From assembly GCF_015070385.1 (NCBI RefSeq), contig NZ_JADCSA010000008.1, forward strand, positions 110,981 to 174,980: DNA of 64,000 bases. The letters run 5' to 3'. The DNA is from Nocardioides malaquae. GTDB lineage: Bacteria; Actinomycetota; Actinomycetes; Propionibacteriales; Nocardioidaceae. Positions 46,636 through 55,199 of this stretch are shown in pieces. Every line of letters starts with the position of its first letter. Position 1 is the first letter of the stretch. The position numbers and the translations under genes are program-made. The notes beneath the pieces were generated by a model. It was not told where the DNA came from. It worked only from the letters and a program-made list of their open reading frames with translations, and did not search any database.

Positions 46636-48924
46636 GTGTACGCCGTGGACCGTGAACGCTCCGACGCGCCCCTGCTGCTGCGGCTGGGCCGCCACGCCAC
46701 CAGGCACCGGGTCGCCTACGTCGTGGCGTGGGTCGTGCTGGTCGTCGTGGGCTTCGCGACCAGCCTGGGTCTCCTCGGCGGCCCGTCGCTCTTCGACCGT
46801 CTGGAGACCGGCGACATCGTCGCGCCGGGGCAGGCCACCCAGGCCCGCGACCTGGTCACCGCGACCGACGAGAGCGCCCTGCCGCTGCTCATGCGGGTCG
46901 AGGGAGTCGACTTCACCGACCCGGAGCTGACGCTGGCCGTGCGAGCCGCCGTGGAGCGGCTCGAGGCGATCGAGGGCGTCGGTCGCGTCTCGTCGCCGAT
47001 GAGCCACCCCGGGTGGCCCCGCGCACCACGCGCCTGGGCGTTGGTCGGCGACAACGACCCCGAGTCGGGACGCTTCCTCATCGTGGTCGAGGCCGGCACC
47101 GAGATCGGAGGTGCGGTCCAGCGCGAGGTGCTGGGCGAGCTGCGCGGCCCGGCCAGCTACTTCATCGCGCCACACGCCGACGACATCCGGATCGGTGGCA
47201 CCGGGTTGCTCGTCGACGACATCGTCGGTCAGATCAAGACCGACCTGGCTGTCGGCGAGGGCGTGGCGCTGCCGTTGTCGCTGCTGCTGATGATCGTCGT
47301 CTTCGGTGGGTTCGTCGCCGCGGGGATGCCGATCGTGGGCGCGATCGCCTCGATCTCGGGGGCGCTGGCGATGCTCTTCGGCTTTTCGTGGGTCATCGAC
47401 CTGGACGCCACGGTCGTCAACATCGTCACCGTCATGGGGTTGGCTCTCTGCATCGACTACGGACTGCTGCTGGTGAGCCGCTTCCGCGAGGAGCTGGGCC
47501 GGGTGGCCCCCGGCGTGCTGCCGGCCGACCTGACCCCCCAGCAGGTCGAGGACGCCGTCGGGGGCGCCGTGGCGACCGCCGGGCGTACGGTCTTCTTCTC
47601 GGCGGTGATCGTCGGCATCTCGTTGTCGGGGCTGATGGTCTTCGAGGCCCCGGTGGTGCGCGCCATCGGCGCCGCCGGCGTCTCGGTGGTCGTGGTGGCG
47701 CTCGCGGTCGCCCTCACCCTGGTGCCGGCGCTCTGCGCGCTGGGGGCACGGCGCCTCGGTCGACGCAGGGGCGCCGAGGCCGCTCCCGACGAAGGCCTCT
47801 TCAGCCGACTCGCCCGCCGGGTGCAGCGTCGACCGGGGCTGACCACCGTGGTGAGCGTGGCGGTGCTCCTCGGGCTCGCGTGGCCGGCCCTGGACCTGCG
47901 CCTGAACGCCTCGGGCGTCGAGCTCTTGCCGCCGCGGGCCGAGCAGCGGGTCTTCTTCGAGGAACTCGACCGTGACTTCCCGCTGCTCGCCACGCCGACG
48001 GTCACCGTGGTGGCGCAGGCACCGCGGGCCGAGGTCGAGGCGTGGGCCGACGAGCTCGCCGGGCACCCGCTCGTGAAGGCGGTGCAGCCCGTCGAGCGGC
48101 TGGGCCCTCCCCCGAGCGACGTGGAGGCAGACGGGCTCGACCCCGAGGGGCCGGACCTTCACCGCGTCGACCTGCTGACCGCGGGCGGGTCGATGGACGA
48201 CGCGGCGCGTGACGTGGCCGCGGAGCTGCGCGGCACCGACCCGGGCTTCCCCACCTGGACGGCAGGGCAGGCGGCGTCGCTGGCGGACTTCACCGACTCC
48301 GTGCTCGAACGGGCGCCGTGGGCGGTGCTGTGGATCGCGGGCGCGACCTTCGTGCTCCTCTTCCTGCTGACCGGCAGCGTGGTCATCCCGGTCAAGGCGT
48401 TGCTGCTCAACGTCGTCTCGCTCGGGGCCAGCATCGGGATCCTGGTGTGGATCTTCCAGGACGGACACCTGTCGTGGCTGCTGCGCTTCGAGTCGGTGGG
48501 CGGCGTGGAGTCGGTGATCCCGTTGCTGGTGCTGGCGTTCGGGTTCGGGTTGTCGATGGACTACGAGGTCTTCCTGCTCGCCCGGATCATCGAGCTGCAC
48601 GAGCAGGGGATCGACGACGACACCGCCGTGCGGCTGGGCCTGCAACGCTCCGGGCGCATCATCACCTCGGCGGCGATGATCATGGTGATCGTCTTCTCCG
48701 GATTCGCGGCAGGCCAGATGTTGATCATCAAGGAGACCGGCGTCGCGCTCGCCGTGGCTGTCTTCATCGACGCCACCCTGGTCCGCATGGTGGTCGTACC
48801 GGCGACCATGACGATGCTGGGTCGGTGGAACTGGTGGGCGCCCCGGTGGCTGAAGCGGGTTCACGCTCGCGTCGGAGTCAGTGAGCACGGCTCGCCCGTC
48901 GCCCTGGAGGATCGCCCCGCCTGA
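46636..48924 (+). CDS. MMPL family exporter (first of tandem pair)
   Basis: A 762-aa RND-superfamily MMPL transporter with 12 TMs. TM1 is near residue 30, followed by an extracytoplasmic loop (about 50-190). TMs 2-6 contain the proton-relay region CIDYGLLLVSRFREEL, and a second loop and TMs 7-12 contain FGFGLSMDYEVFLLARIIEL. Both Asp-Tyr pairs of the relay (DYG and DYE) are intact. In actinobacteria such proteins move lipids or antibiotics outward using the proton gradient. The start is uncertain: GTG at 46636 or 46645, with no clear ribosome site. A close paralogue follows. Confidence 0.9.
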   Translation: MYAVDRERSDAPLLLRLGRHATRHRVAYVVAWVVLVVVGFATSLGLLGGPSLFDRLETGDIVAPGQATQARDLVTATDESALPLLMRVEGVDFTDPELTLAVRAAVERLEAIEGVGRVSSPMSHPGWPRAPRAWALVGDNDPESGRFLIVVEAGTEIGGAVQREVLGELRGPASYFIAPHADDIRIGGTGLLVDDIVGQIKTDLAVGEGVALPLSLLLMIVVFGGFVAAGMPIVGAIASISGALAMLFGFSWVIDLDATVVNIVTVMGLALCIDYGLLLVSRFREELGRVAPGVLPADLTPQQVEDAVGGAVATAGRTVFFSAVIVGISLSGLMVFEAPVVRAIGAAGVSVVVVALAVALTLVPALCALGARRLGRRRGAEAAPDEGLFSRLARRVQRRPGLTTVVSVAVLLGLAWPALDLRLNASGVELLPPRAEQRVFFEELDRDFPLLATPTVTVVAQAPRAEVEAWADELAGHPLVKAVQPVERLGPPPSDVEADGLDPEGPDLHRVDLLTAGGSMDDAARDVAAELRGTDPGFPTWTAGQAASLADFTDSVLERAPWAVLWIAGATFVLLFLLTGSVVIPVKALLLNVVSLGASIGILVWIFQDGHLSWLLRFESVGGVESVIPLLVLAFGFGLSMDYEVFLLARIIELHEQGIDDDTAVRLGLQRSGRIITSAAMIMVIVFSGFAAGQMLIIKETGVALAVAVFIDATLVRMVVVPATMTMLGRWNWWAPRWLKRVHARVGVSEHGSPVALEDRPA

Positions 48925-48940
48925 TCACAAGACCCCACTT

Positions 48941-48966
48941 GTTACCGGTGGGTGTTACCCGTGGGT
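48941..48966. repeat. Tandem 13-bp direct repeat before the second MMPL gene
   Basis: GTTACCGGTGGGT (48941-48953) is followed directly by GTTACCCGTGGGT (48954-48966), one mismatch. It lies about 55 bases before the second MMPL start and is a candidate regulator-binding site. Confidence 0.6.
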
Positions 48967-49019
48967 CACATTGTGGTCGCCCCGCGGTCACCTCGCCGTC
49001 CGCTGCCAAGGTGGAGAAG

Positions 49020-51335
49020 GTGAGCAGGCACAAGGTTCGTCGCCATCCCGGGCGGCACAGGGCGCGGCTCGAACCCCTGCTCCAACGCCTCGGCCGCAAT
49101 GCCGCGGTCCACCACGTGTCGTACGTGCTCACCTGGTCGGTCCTGGTGGTCGTCGGATTCGCGACCAGCCTGGGCCTGCTCGGCGGCTCGTCTCTCTTCG
49201 AGCGGCTGGAGACCGGCGACACCCTCGCCCCGGGCCAGTCGATCACCGGTCGCCACCTGATCGCGTCGAGCGACAAGAGCGGAGTGCCGGTCATCCTGCG
49301 GGTCGACGGCGCCGACCTGACCAACCCCGAGTTGACGCTGAAGGTCCGCGCCGCCGTCACCCGGCTCCGCCAGATCGACGGGGTCGGGCAGATCTCGGCC
49401 CCGATGACACACCCGGGGTGGCCGAAGGCTCCCGAGGCGTGGGCGCTGGTCGGCGACCACGACCCGGAGAGTGGCCGGTTCCTGATCGCTGTCGAGGCCG
49501 GCGACGAGCTGGGCAGTGACCTGCAGAAGGAGATCACCGCCGAGCTGCGTGGACCCACCTCCAACCTGCTGGCCCCGCTGGTGACCGATCTCGAGGTCGG
49601 CGGCCAGAGCCTCCTCGTGGAGGGCATCGTCGACCAGGTCAAGCACGACCTCAAGGTCGGCGAGGGCGTCGCGATGCCGCTGTCGCTGCTGTTGATGCTC
49701 TTCGTCTTCGGCGGTTTCGTCGCCGCCGGGTTGCCGATTGCGGGGGCGGTCGCCGCCATCTCGGGGGCCATGACGTTGCTCTTCGGCTTCTCCCACGTGA
49801 TGGCGTTGGACCCCCCGGTCGTCAACATCGTGACGGTGATGGGCCTGGCCCTGTGCATCGACTACGGCCTCCTGCTGGTCAGTCGCTTCCGCGAGGAGCT
49901 GTCCCGCGCCGCGCCGGGAGTCCCGGCGGCCGACCTCGACGGGCATGACATCACCGAGGCGGTGGCCGCCGCCGTCGCGACGTCCGGGCGGACGATCCTG
50001 TTCTCCGGACTGATCGTCGGCATCGCGCTGTCAGGGCTGCTCATCTTCGACGCTCCCATCGTGCGCGCCATCGGTGCGGCCGGGGTCGCGGTGGTCGGGG
50101 TGGCGCTGCTGGTGGCGCTGACCCTGGTGCCCGCGCTCTGCGCCATGGGCGCGAAGCGTCTGGGCAACCGTCACGGCGTGGAGGACGCGCCCGAGGAAGG
50201 GGTCTTCAGCCGGCTGGCCGTGGTCGTGCAGCGTCGGCCCGGGTGGACCACCGCGGTGAGCGTGGGCATGTTGATGGTCATCGCGCTGCCGGCCCTGGAC
50301 CTGCGTCTCACCTCGGCCAGCGTCGAGATGTTGCCGGCCGACGCCGATCAACGAATCTTCTTCGAGAAGCTCGACCGCGACTTCCCGATCGTGTCGACCC
50401 CCACCGTCAGCGTGGTCGCCCAGGCCTCGCTGCCCCAGGCCAGGAAGTTGGCCAAGCGGCTCTCCGCGCCCGGGGAGATGAGCCGCAAGCCGATCGTACG
50501 CCGCCTCGGACCGGCGCCGAAGGACGTCGACGCCGCGGGCCTGAAGCCCAACGGCTCCGGGCTGGTCGTGGTCAACCTCTTCACCCCGGGCGGCCCGATG
50601 GGCGAGCGAGCCCGGGACGTGGCCTCCGACGCACGCGACAGGGAGACCGACTACCCGACGTGGACGACCGGTTCGGCCGCCTCGTTGGACGACTTCACCG
50701 ACTCGCTGCGCGACCGCGCACCGTGGGCGGTGCTGTGGATCGCGGGCGCCACCTTCCTCCTGCTCTTCCTGCTGACGGGGAGCGTGGTGATCCCCCTCAA
50801 GGCGTTGCTGCTCAACGTCGTGTCGCTCGGCGCGAGCCTCGGGGTCCTGGTCTGGGTCTTCCAGTACGGCAACCTCGAGGGGCTGCTCGGATTCGAGTCG
50901 ACCCAGGGGGTCGAGTCGGTGATCCCGCTGATGGTCCTGGCGTTCGGCTTCGGGTTGTCGATGGACTACGAGGTCTTCCTGCTGGCCCGGATCATCGAGC
51001 TGCACGAGGAGGGACACGACGACAACACGGCGGTGCGTCTGGGGTTGCAGCGTTCGGGGCGGATCATCACCTCGGCCGCCCTCATCATGATCATCGTCTT
51101 CGCTGGCTTCGCGGTCGGGGAGATGGCGGTGATCAAGCAGACCGGCGTTGCGCTCGCGGTGGCCGTCGCCATCGACGCGACCCTGGTGCGCATGGTCATC
51201 GTGCCCGCGACCATGACGATGATGGGCCGCTGGAACTGGTGGGCGCCGCCTGCGATGAAGCGGATCCACGCCCGGTTCGGGGTCAGCGAGCACGGTTCGC
51301 CAGTTGCTGCACGTCCGAGGACCGCCACGGTCTAG
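49020..51335 (+). CDS. MMPL family exporter (second of tandem pair)
   Basis: A 771-aa MMPL transporter, strikingly like the preceding one throughout (both contain VVVGFATSLGLLGG, LCIDYGLLLVSRFREEL, FGLSMDYEVFLLARIIELHE and end in VSEHGSPVA), so it is a tandem duplicate. Its proton-relay Asp-Tyr motifs are intact. The GTG at 49020 is chosen because AAGGTGG (49008-49014) sits five bases upstream; the open frame extends further but through the repeat. The two extracytoplasmic loops differ more than the TMs, hinting at different substrates. A META lipoprotein follows 45 bases later. Confidence 0.9.
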   Translation: MSRHKVRRHPGRHRARLEPLLQRLGRNAAVHHVSYVLTWSVLVVVGFATSLGLLGGSSLFERLETGDTLAPGQSITGRHLIASSDKSGVPVILRVDGADLTNPELTLKVRAAVTRLRQIDGVGQISAPMTHPGWPKAPEAWALVGDHDPESGRFLIAVEAGDELGSDLQKEITAELRGPTSNLLAPLVTDLEVGGQSLLVEGIVDQVKHDLKVGEGVAMPLSLLLMLFVFGGFVAAGLPIAGAVAAISGAMTLLFGFSHVMALDPPVVNIVTVMGLALCIDYGLLLVSRFREELSRAAPGVPAADLDGHDITEAVAAAVATSGRTILFSGLIVGIALSGLLIFDAPIVRAIGAAGVAVVGVALLVALTLVPALCAMGAKRLGNRHGVEDAPEEGVFSRLAVVVQRRPGWTTAVSVGMLMVIALPALDLRLTSASVEMLPADADQRIFFEKLDRDFPIVSTPTVSVVAQASLPQARKLAKRLSAPGEMSRKPIVRRLGPAPKDVDAAGLKPNGSGLVVVNLFTPGGPMGERARDVASDARDRETDYPTWTTGSAASLDDFTDSLRDRAPWAVLWIAGATFLLLFLLTGSVVIPLKALLLNVVSLGASLGVLVWVFQYGNLEGLLGFESTQGVESVIPLMVLAFGFGLSMDYEVFLLARIIELHEEGHDDNTAVRLGLQRSGRIITSAALIMIIVFAGFAVGEMAVIKQTGVALAVAVAIDATLVRMVIVPATMTMMGRWNWWAPPAMKRIHARFGVSEHGSPVAARPRTATV

Positions 51336-51380
51336 GCTGAGCCCCGCTGGTGTGACCACGGGCAGTGCGAAGGAGATGAG

Positions 51381-51815
51381 ATGGATCGACGTCGCTGGGT
51401 GAGCCTCGCTGTGTTGGCTCTCCTCCTCCCTCTCGCTGCGTGCGGCGGCAGCACCGATCCCGACCATCTCGAAGGCACCTGGAAGCTCACCGAGTTCGGT
51501 GAGGACGAGGGCGTCAAGGGGTCCGCCGAGATCACGGTGTCGTTGCGCGACGGTCGGCTCGGGGGCAACGGCGGCGTCAGCGACCTGCGTGGCGGTTACA
51601 CGTCCGACGACGAAGGTGGACTGACCTTCGAGGAGGTCGCCACCAACTTGAAGCCCGGTCCGGCCGAGCTGATGGACCAGGAGGGCCGGCTGGTCGAGAC
51701 CCTCAAGAAGGTCGCCTCCTTCGAGGTCGACGGCGCCGGGGGCGACGACCCGGCCGAGCTGGAGCTGAAGAACGCCGCCGGCGACGTCATCCTGTCGCTG
51801 GTCGAGAAGTCCTGA
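51381..51815 (+). CDS. META-domain lipoprotein
   Basis: A 144-aa secreted lipoprotein. The signal peptide ends in the lipobox LAAC (Cys about residue 22). The mature part is a META/HslJ-type domain: HLEGTWKLTEF, SLRDGRLGGNGGVSDLRGGY, LMDQEGRLVETLKKVASFEV and ELELKNAAGDVILSL. Such domains are small beta-barrels found in heat-shock and antibiotic-stress lipoproteins; function is unknown. GAAGGAG precedes the ATG. It may be cotranscribed with the second MMPL gene. Its 3' end overlaps the macro-domain gene by 29 bases on the other strand. Confidence 0.82.
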   Translation: MDRRRWVSLAVLALLLPLAACGGSTDPDHLEGTWKLTEFGEDEGVKGSAEITVSLRDGRLGGNGGVSDLRGGYTSDDEGGLTFEEVATNLKPGPAELMDQEGRLVETLKKVASFEVDGAGGDDPAELELKNAAGDVILSLVEKS

Positions 51816-52305
51816 TCCACCTGTCGATCGCCTGGTGGGCGGCGTCGCCGAAGGCGACCAACCGGGCCTCCCGTACGCCGGTGGGCACGGTCCGCAGCGT
51901 CTGCACGGCGATCCGCGCCGCGTCGTCGAGTCTCCAGCCGTAGACGCCGGCGCTGACCAGCGGGAAGGCGACCGTGGCCGCGCCCAGTTCGTCGGCGACC
52001 TCGAGGCACCGGCGGTAGCAGGACGCCAGGAGCTCAGGGTCGGTCTGGCCGCGGCGGCGGTCGGGCCCCACGGTGTGGATGATCCACCGTGCCGGCATCG
52101 CACCGGCGGTGGTCCAGCCGGCGTCACCGGTGGCGAGCCCGTCGGGGAAACGGCGCACGCAGTCGGCCAGCACCTCGGGGCCTCCGGCGGCGTGGATGGC
52201 GCCGTCGACGCCCCCGCCGCCGCGCATGGCATTGTTGGCCGCGTTGACCACGGCGTCGACCTGCTGGGCGGTGATGTCACCGCGCACGAGCGTCACGTCG
52301 GTCAT
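51787..52305 (-). CDS. Macro-domain protein (ADP-ribose/O-acetyl-ADP-ribose hydrolase)
   Basis: A 172-aa single macro domain of the YmdB/TARG-like class. The ADP-ribose-binding motifs are VVNAANNAMRGGGGVDGAIH (residues 19-38) and FPLVSAGVYGWRLDDAA (about 114-130). Such enzymes remove or hydrolyse ADP-ribose attached to proteins, nucleic acids or acetyl groups. The ATG overlaps the stop of the NERD-helicase gene (ATGA), so both are made from one mRNA. This suggests a link between ADP-ribose removal and that helicase. Confidence 0.93.
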   Translation of the reverse strand: MTDVTLVRGDITAQQVDAVVNAANNAMRGGGGVDGAIHAAGGPEVLADCVRRFPDGLATGDAGWTTAGAMPARWIIHTVGPDRRRGQTDPELLASCYRRCLEVADELGAATVAFPLVSAGVYGWRLDDAARIAVQTLRTVPTGVREARLVAFGDAAHQAIDRWIRTSRPATG

Positions 52306-53966
52306 GCCTTCTCCTCCTGCGTGATCCCGAGACGGCGGGCGACCGAGGGGCCGCCCATGGTCTCGATGACGGTCGGGTCACCGACGACCACCAGCACGTC
52401 GGTGGCACGCGACATGCCGACGTACAACCGCTCCCTGCCGCGATCCTGGCTGCCGGTCTCGTTGACGCAGAGCACCACGGCGCGGCGCTCGAGCCCCTTG
52501 CAGCCGAGCACGTGGCCATAGAAGACCTCGTCGTGCCACCACGTCTTCCAGTAGCCGACCTGGCCGTGGAAGTCGGTGCGCTCGACCTGCACGGGGTGGC
52601 GCTTGCCGGTGGTCACGAGGGCCACGTGGCCGGGCTCCCAACCGGCGTCGAGCAGGGAGTCGACCTCGTCGTCGGCGACCTCAAGGGCCTCGTCGCTGGC
52701 GCAGGGCACGAAGCGCACCTCCGGCCCCTCGCCACCGCGGGAGTACATCCGGCTCGGCGCGAGCGGCCCGAAGGCCTCGTGGATCTGCTTGGTGTTGCGC
52801 AGGTTGTGGTCCAGGACGAGAGGCACCAGCGGCACGGGCGGGCGCCCGAACCGGCCGAAGATGCGCTGGTTCTCGTCGGAGAAGACGTAGAGCCCGCCCT
52901 GTTCCTCGTCGCGCAGCGCGCCCGTCACGGCGGCCCACCAGGAGTCGGCGAAGTCCTGGGCCTCGTCGACGACGATCGCGTCGTACTTCTTGCCGTGCGG
53001 CTGCTCGGCTGCGAGGTCGGCCATCAGGCGGGGCAGCTCCTCCTCCCAGAAGGCGCTGTCGGTGCGCTCGCCCTCCGGGGCGCCCCATTGCCGGCCGAAC
53101 TCGTGGTAGGTGCCGACGAAGGCAGGCCGGTGCCTGCGGTCCCAAGACTCGACCTGGGTCTTGAGGAACTCGGCCAGACCGATCGAGTAGCAGAGCAGGG
53201 CCACGCGCTGACCCGGGCGACCGTTGCCGCCACGGGTCAGCTCCTTGGCCTGCTGCAGCGCGAGCACCGTCTTGCCGCTGCCGGCGCCCCCGCGCACCTC
53301 GACCCGGTGGAGCAGGCGGGTGACGCGCAGCAGCATGGCCTGCTCGTCGGTGAGGTGGTCGAGCGCCGCCGCGCGCTCGTCGGAGTAGTCGGCCATCGCC
53401 GGCACAGTGACCGGACCGGTGAGGGCGTCGACGAGTGCCTCGACGTCGTCGTGGTCGGGCGGACGTTGGCCGTGCTGCAGGTTGGTCAGGTTGCGTCGCA
53501 ACCGCCCCACCAGGGTGTCCAGGTCGTTCTTGTCTTGCAGGGCCCACCGCGGCAGGTCGGGCAGCTGGAAGTCGGGGCCGAACGCCGTATAAGGGGTGAT
53601 GACGCCGTGGCCCCACGCGACGTGACCCCGCGAGCCCCAGCGGGGCTGGTGCTCGACGTGTCGCTTGAGCCCGTGCTTGGCCTTCCGCGCCTGGGCGACG
53701 GGGTCGACGGGACGCCGCTCACCGTCGTGCTCCATCCACCAGCCGTCGTCGTCGTGGCAGACCCCGGCGCCCTTGACCTCGATCACGCAGATCCCCGTGC
53801 CCGGCATCGCGACGACCAGGTCGGCCTCGTAGTCACCGTCGGTGTCGGTAACCCAGACGCCCGCCATCAACACGTCGTCGTCGCCGAGCTGGTCGCGCAA
53901 CCGTTGCCAGACCTCGCGCTCCGACTGCGTGACGAAGTTCGGCTCCTCCGGCACCAACCTGACCAT
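52302..53966 (-). CDS. NERD nuclease-like domain fused to UvrD/Rep-type helicase
   Basis: A 554-aa protein. The N-terminal NERD domain (about residues 8-130) has YEADLVVAMPGTGICVIEVK, the D...ExK pattern of PD-(D/E)XK nucleases. The SF1 helicase part has Walker A GGAGSGKT (about 230), VVDEAQDF (about 335), FSDENQRIF, LDHNLRNTKQI, LGCKGLERRAVVL and YVGMSRATDVLVVVG, so all helicase motifs are present. The ATG at 53966 has GGGAGG before it. It likely processes DNA ends or foreign DNA; the partner is the coupled macro-domain gene. The role is not established. Confidence 0.9.
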   Translation of the reverse strand: MVRLVPEEPNFVTQSEREVWQRLRDQLGDDDVLMAGVWVTDTDGDYEADLVVAMPGTGICVIEVKGAGVCHDDDGWWMEHDGERRPVDPVAQARKAKHGLKRHVEHQPRWGSRGHVAWGHGVITPYTAFGPDFQLPDLPRWALQDKNDLDTLVGRLRRNLTNLQHGQRPPDHDDVEALVDALTGPVTVPAMADYSDERAAALDHLTDEQAMLLRVTRLLHRVEVRGGAGSGKTVLALQQAKELTRGGNGRPGQRVALLCYSIGLAEFLKTQVESWDRRHRPAFVGTYHEFGRQWGAPEGERTDSAFWEEELPRLMADLAAEQPHGKKYDAIVVDEAQDFADSWWAAVTGALRDEEQGGLYVFSDENQRIFGRFGRPPVPLVPLVLDHNLRNTKQIHEAFGPLAPSRMYSRGGEGPEVRFVPCASDEALEVADDEVDSLLDAGWEPGHVALVTTGKRHPVQVERTDFHGQVGYWKTWWHDEVFYGHVLGCKGLERRAVVLCVNETGSQDRGRERLYVGMSRATDVLVVVGDPTVIETMGGPSVARRLGITQEEKA

Positions 53967-54035
53967 GCTGCCCTCCCTGGCTCGTCCGACCCCTGCACCC
54001 ATGGTGCCCCGACGCGCCGACGGTTTCGGGAGAAC

Positions 54036-55199
54036 TCACATGGCGCGGGCCAGCGAGCGCCGCAGCGACCACGCCCCCAGTGCGAGCAGCACCGCGGCCA
54101 TCGCCGCCAGCACACCCAGCTCAGGGGCGATGTCGACCAGTCCTCCCCCGCGGCGCTGGAGGTCGGCGAAGGCCTCCGAGCCCCAGGCGTGCGGCACCGC
54201 GTTGGCGACGCGGCGCATCGTCTCGGGGAAGAGGTCGAGGGGAAACATCGAGCCACCCAACGCGGCGAGCACCAGTCCCCCACCGACAGCGACCCCGACG
54301 GCCGGGCCCTCGTTCTCCACCAGCGTGCCGAGCAGCATCGCCGCCCCGGCCGCGACGAGGGCGAAGACAGCGACCACGAGGACGGCCAACGCCAGGTTGC
54401 CCCACTGCACACCGAAGAGCAGGGAGGAGGCGGCCATGATGTAGGCGCCCTGGAAGAGGCCGAGCGCCCAACGGCCCAGGGTGCTGCCGAGGATCAGCTG
54501 GGTCGACGTCATCGGCGTCGACAGCATCCGTCGCACCACCCCGAGGCGGCGGGCCTGGATCATCGTCGTCGCGCCCGAGAGGGTGGTGAGGAAGACGAAG
54601 AGCAGCAGCTGGCCCGACGCGCCGTAGTCGAACTGCCCCAGGGAGTCGAACTCCCTGCTGAACTCGTCGGTCGAGGTGATCTCGACCCGCGGCGCGACCG
54701 CCAGGGCGCGGGCCTCTGCCAGCGCCTCGGTGGCCTCCGCCTCGGAGACCCCCTGCGACTCGAGCGCCGCACGTTGGGCGCGCTCGGAGCGTACGGCGTC
54801 GAGGGCGGCACGCAGCTCCTGCTCGACGACCTGCGCCGACGTCGAGGAGCCGCGTACGAGCTCGAGCGCGACCGCGTCACCGCTCGCGGCGGCCTCCTCG
54901 TCGGCGTCGTCGATGCGGACGGCCGCGTCGAGGCGCCCGCGGGCGAGGCGGGCCTCGGCCTCCTCCCAGGTGGGGGTGGAGACGACGACGTCCTGCGCCT
55001 CGAGCTGGTCGGTGAGGCGTTCGGTCAGCGCACCGCCCATGCCGACGACGGCGACGCGGCCGGAGGTGGCGCCCTCCCCGAACTGGAGGCCGATCATGCC
55101 GACGAGCAGCAGCGGGAAGATGAAGACGAAGAAGATGTTGGAGCGGTCGCGCAGGAAGCGCTTCAGCTCGAGGCCGGCGACGGTGAGGACGCTGCTCAT
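54036..55199 (-). CDS. ABC-2 type transporter permease
   Basis: A 387-aa ABC-2 permease. TM1 is in NIFFVFIFPLLLVGMIGL (about residues 22-40), followed by an extracytoplasmic domain of about 140 residues and five C-terminal TMs including LLLFVFLTTLSGATTMIQAR. Its start overlaps the end of the second permease by four bases and the ATPase is the first gene, so the three form one exporter, possibly of drugs or lipids. The C-terminal motif MFPLDLFPETMRRVANAVPH is typical of the family. Confidence 0.9.
   Translation of the reverse strand: MSSVLTVAGLELKRFLRDRSNIFFVFIFPLLLVGMIGLQFGEGATSGRVAVVGMGGALTERLTDQLEAQDVVVSTPTWEEAEARLARGRLDAAVRIDDADEEAAASGDAVALELVRGSSTSAQVVEQELRAALDAVRSERAQRAALESQGVSEAEATEALAEARALAVAPRVEITSTDEFSREFDSLGQFDYGASGQLLLFVFLTTLSGATTMIQARRLGVVRRMLSTPMTSTQLILGSTLGRWALGLFQGAYIMAASSLLFGVQWGNLALAVLVVAVFALVAAGAAMLLGTLVENEGPAVGVAVGGGLVLAALGGSMFPLDLFPETMRRVANAVPHAWGSEAFADLQRRGGGLVDIAPELGVLAAMAAVLLALGAWSLRRSLARAM

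Noticed and set aside
46519-48888. A 789-codon open frame on the minus strand opposite the first MMPL gene
   Set aside because: His/Asp/Arg-rich translation without domains; the plus strand encodes a complete 12-TM transporter.
48939-49019. Earlier TTG start for the second MMPL gene
   Set aside because: It would translate through the tandem repeat, has no ribosome site, and adds residues not present in the paralogue.
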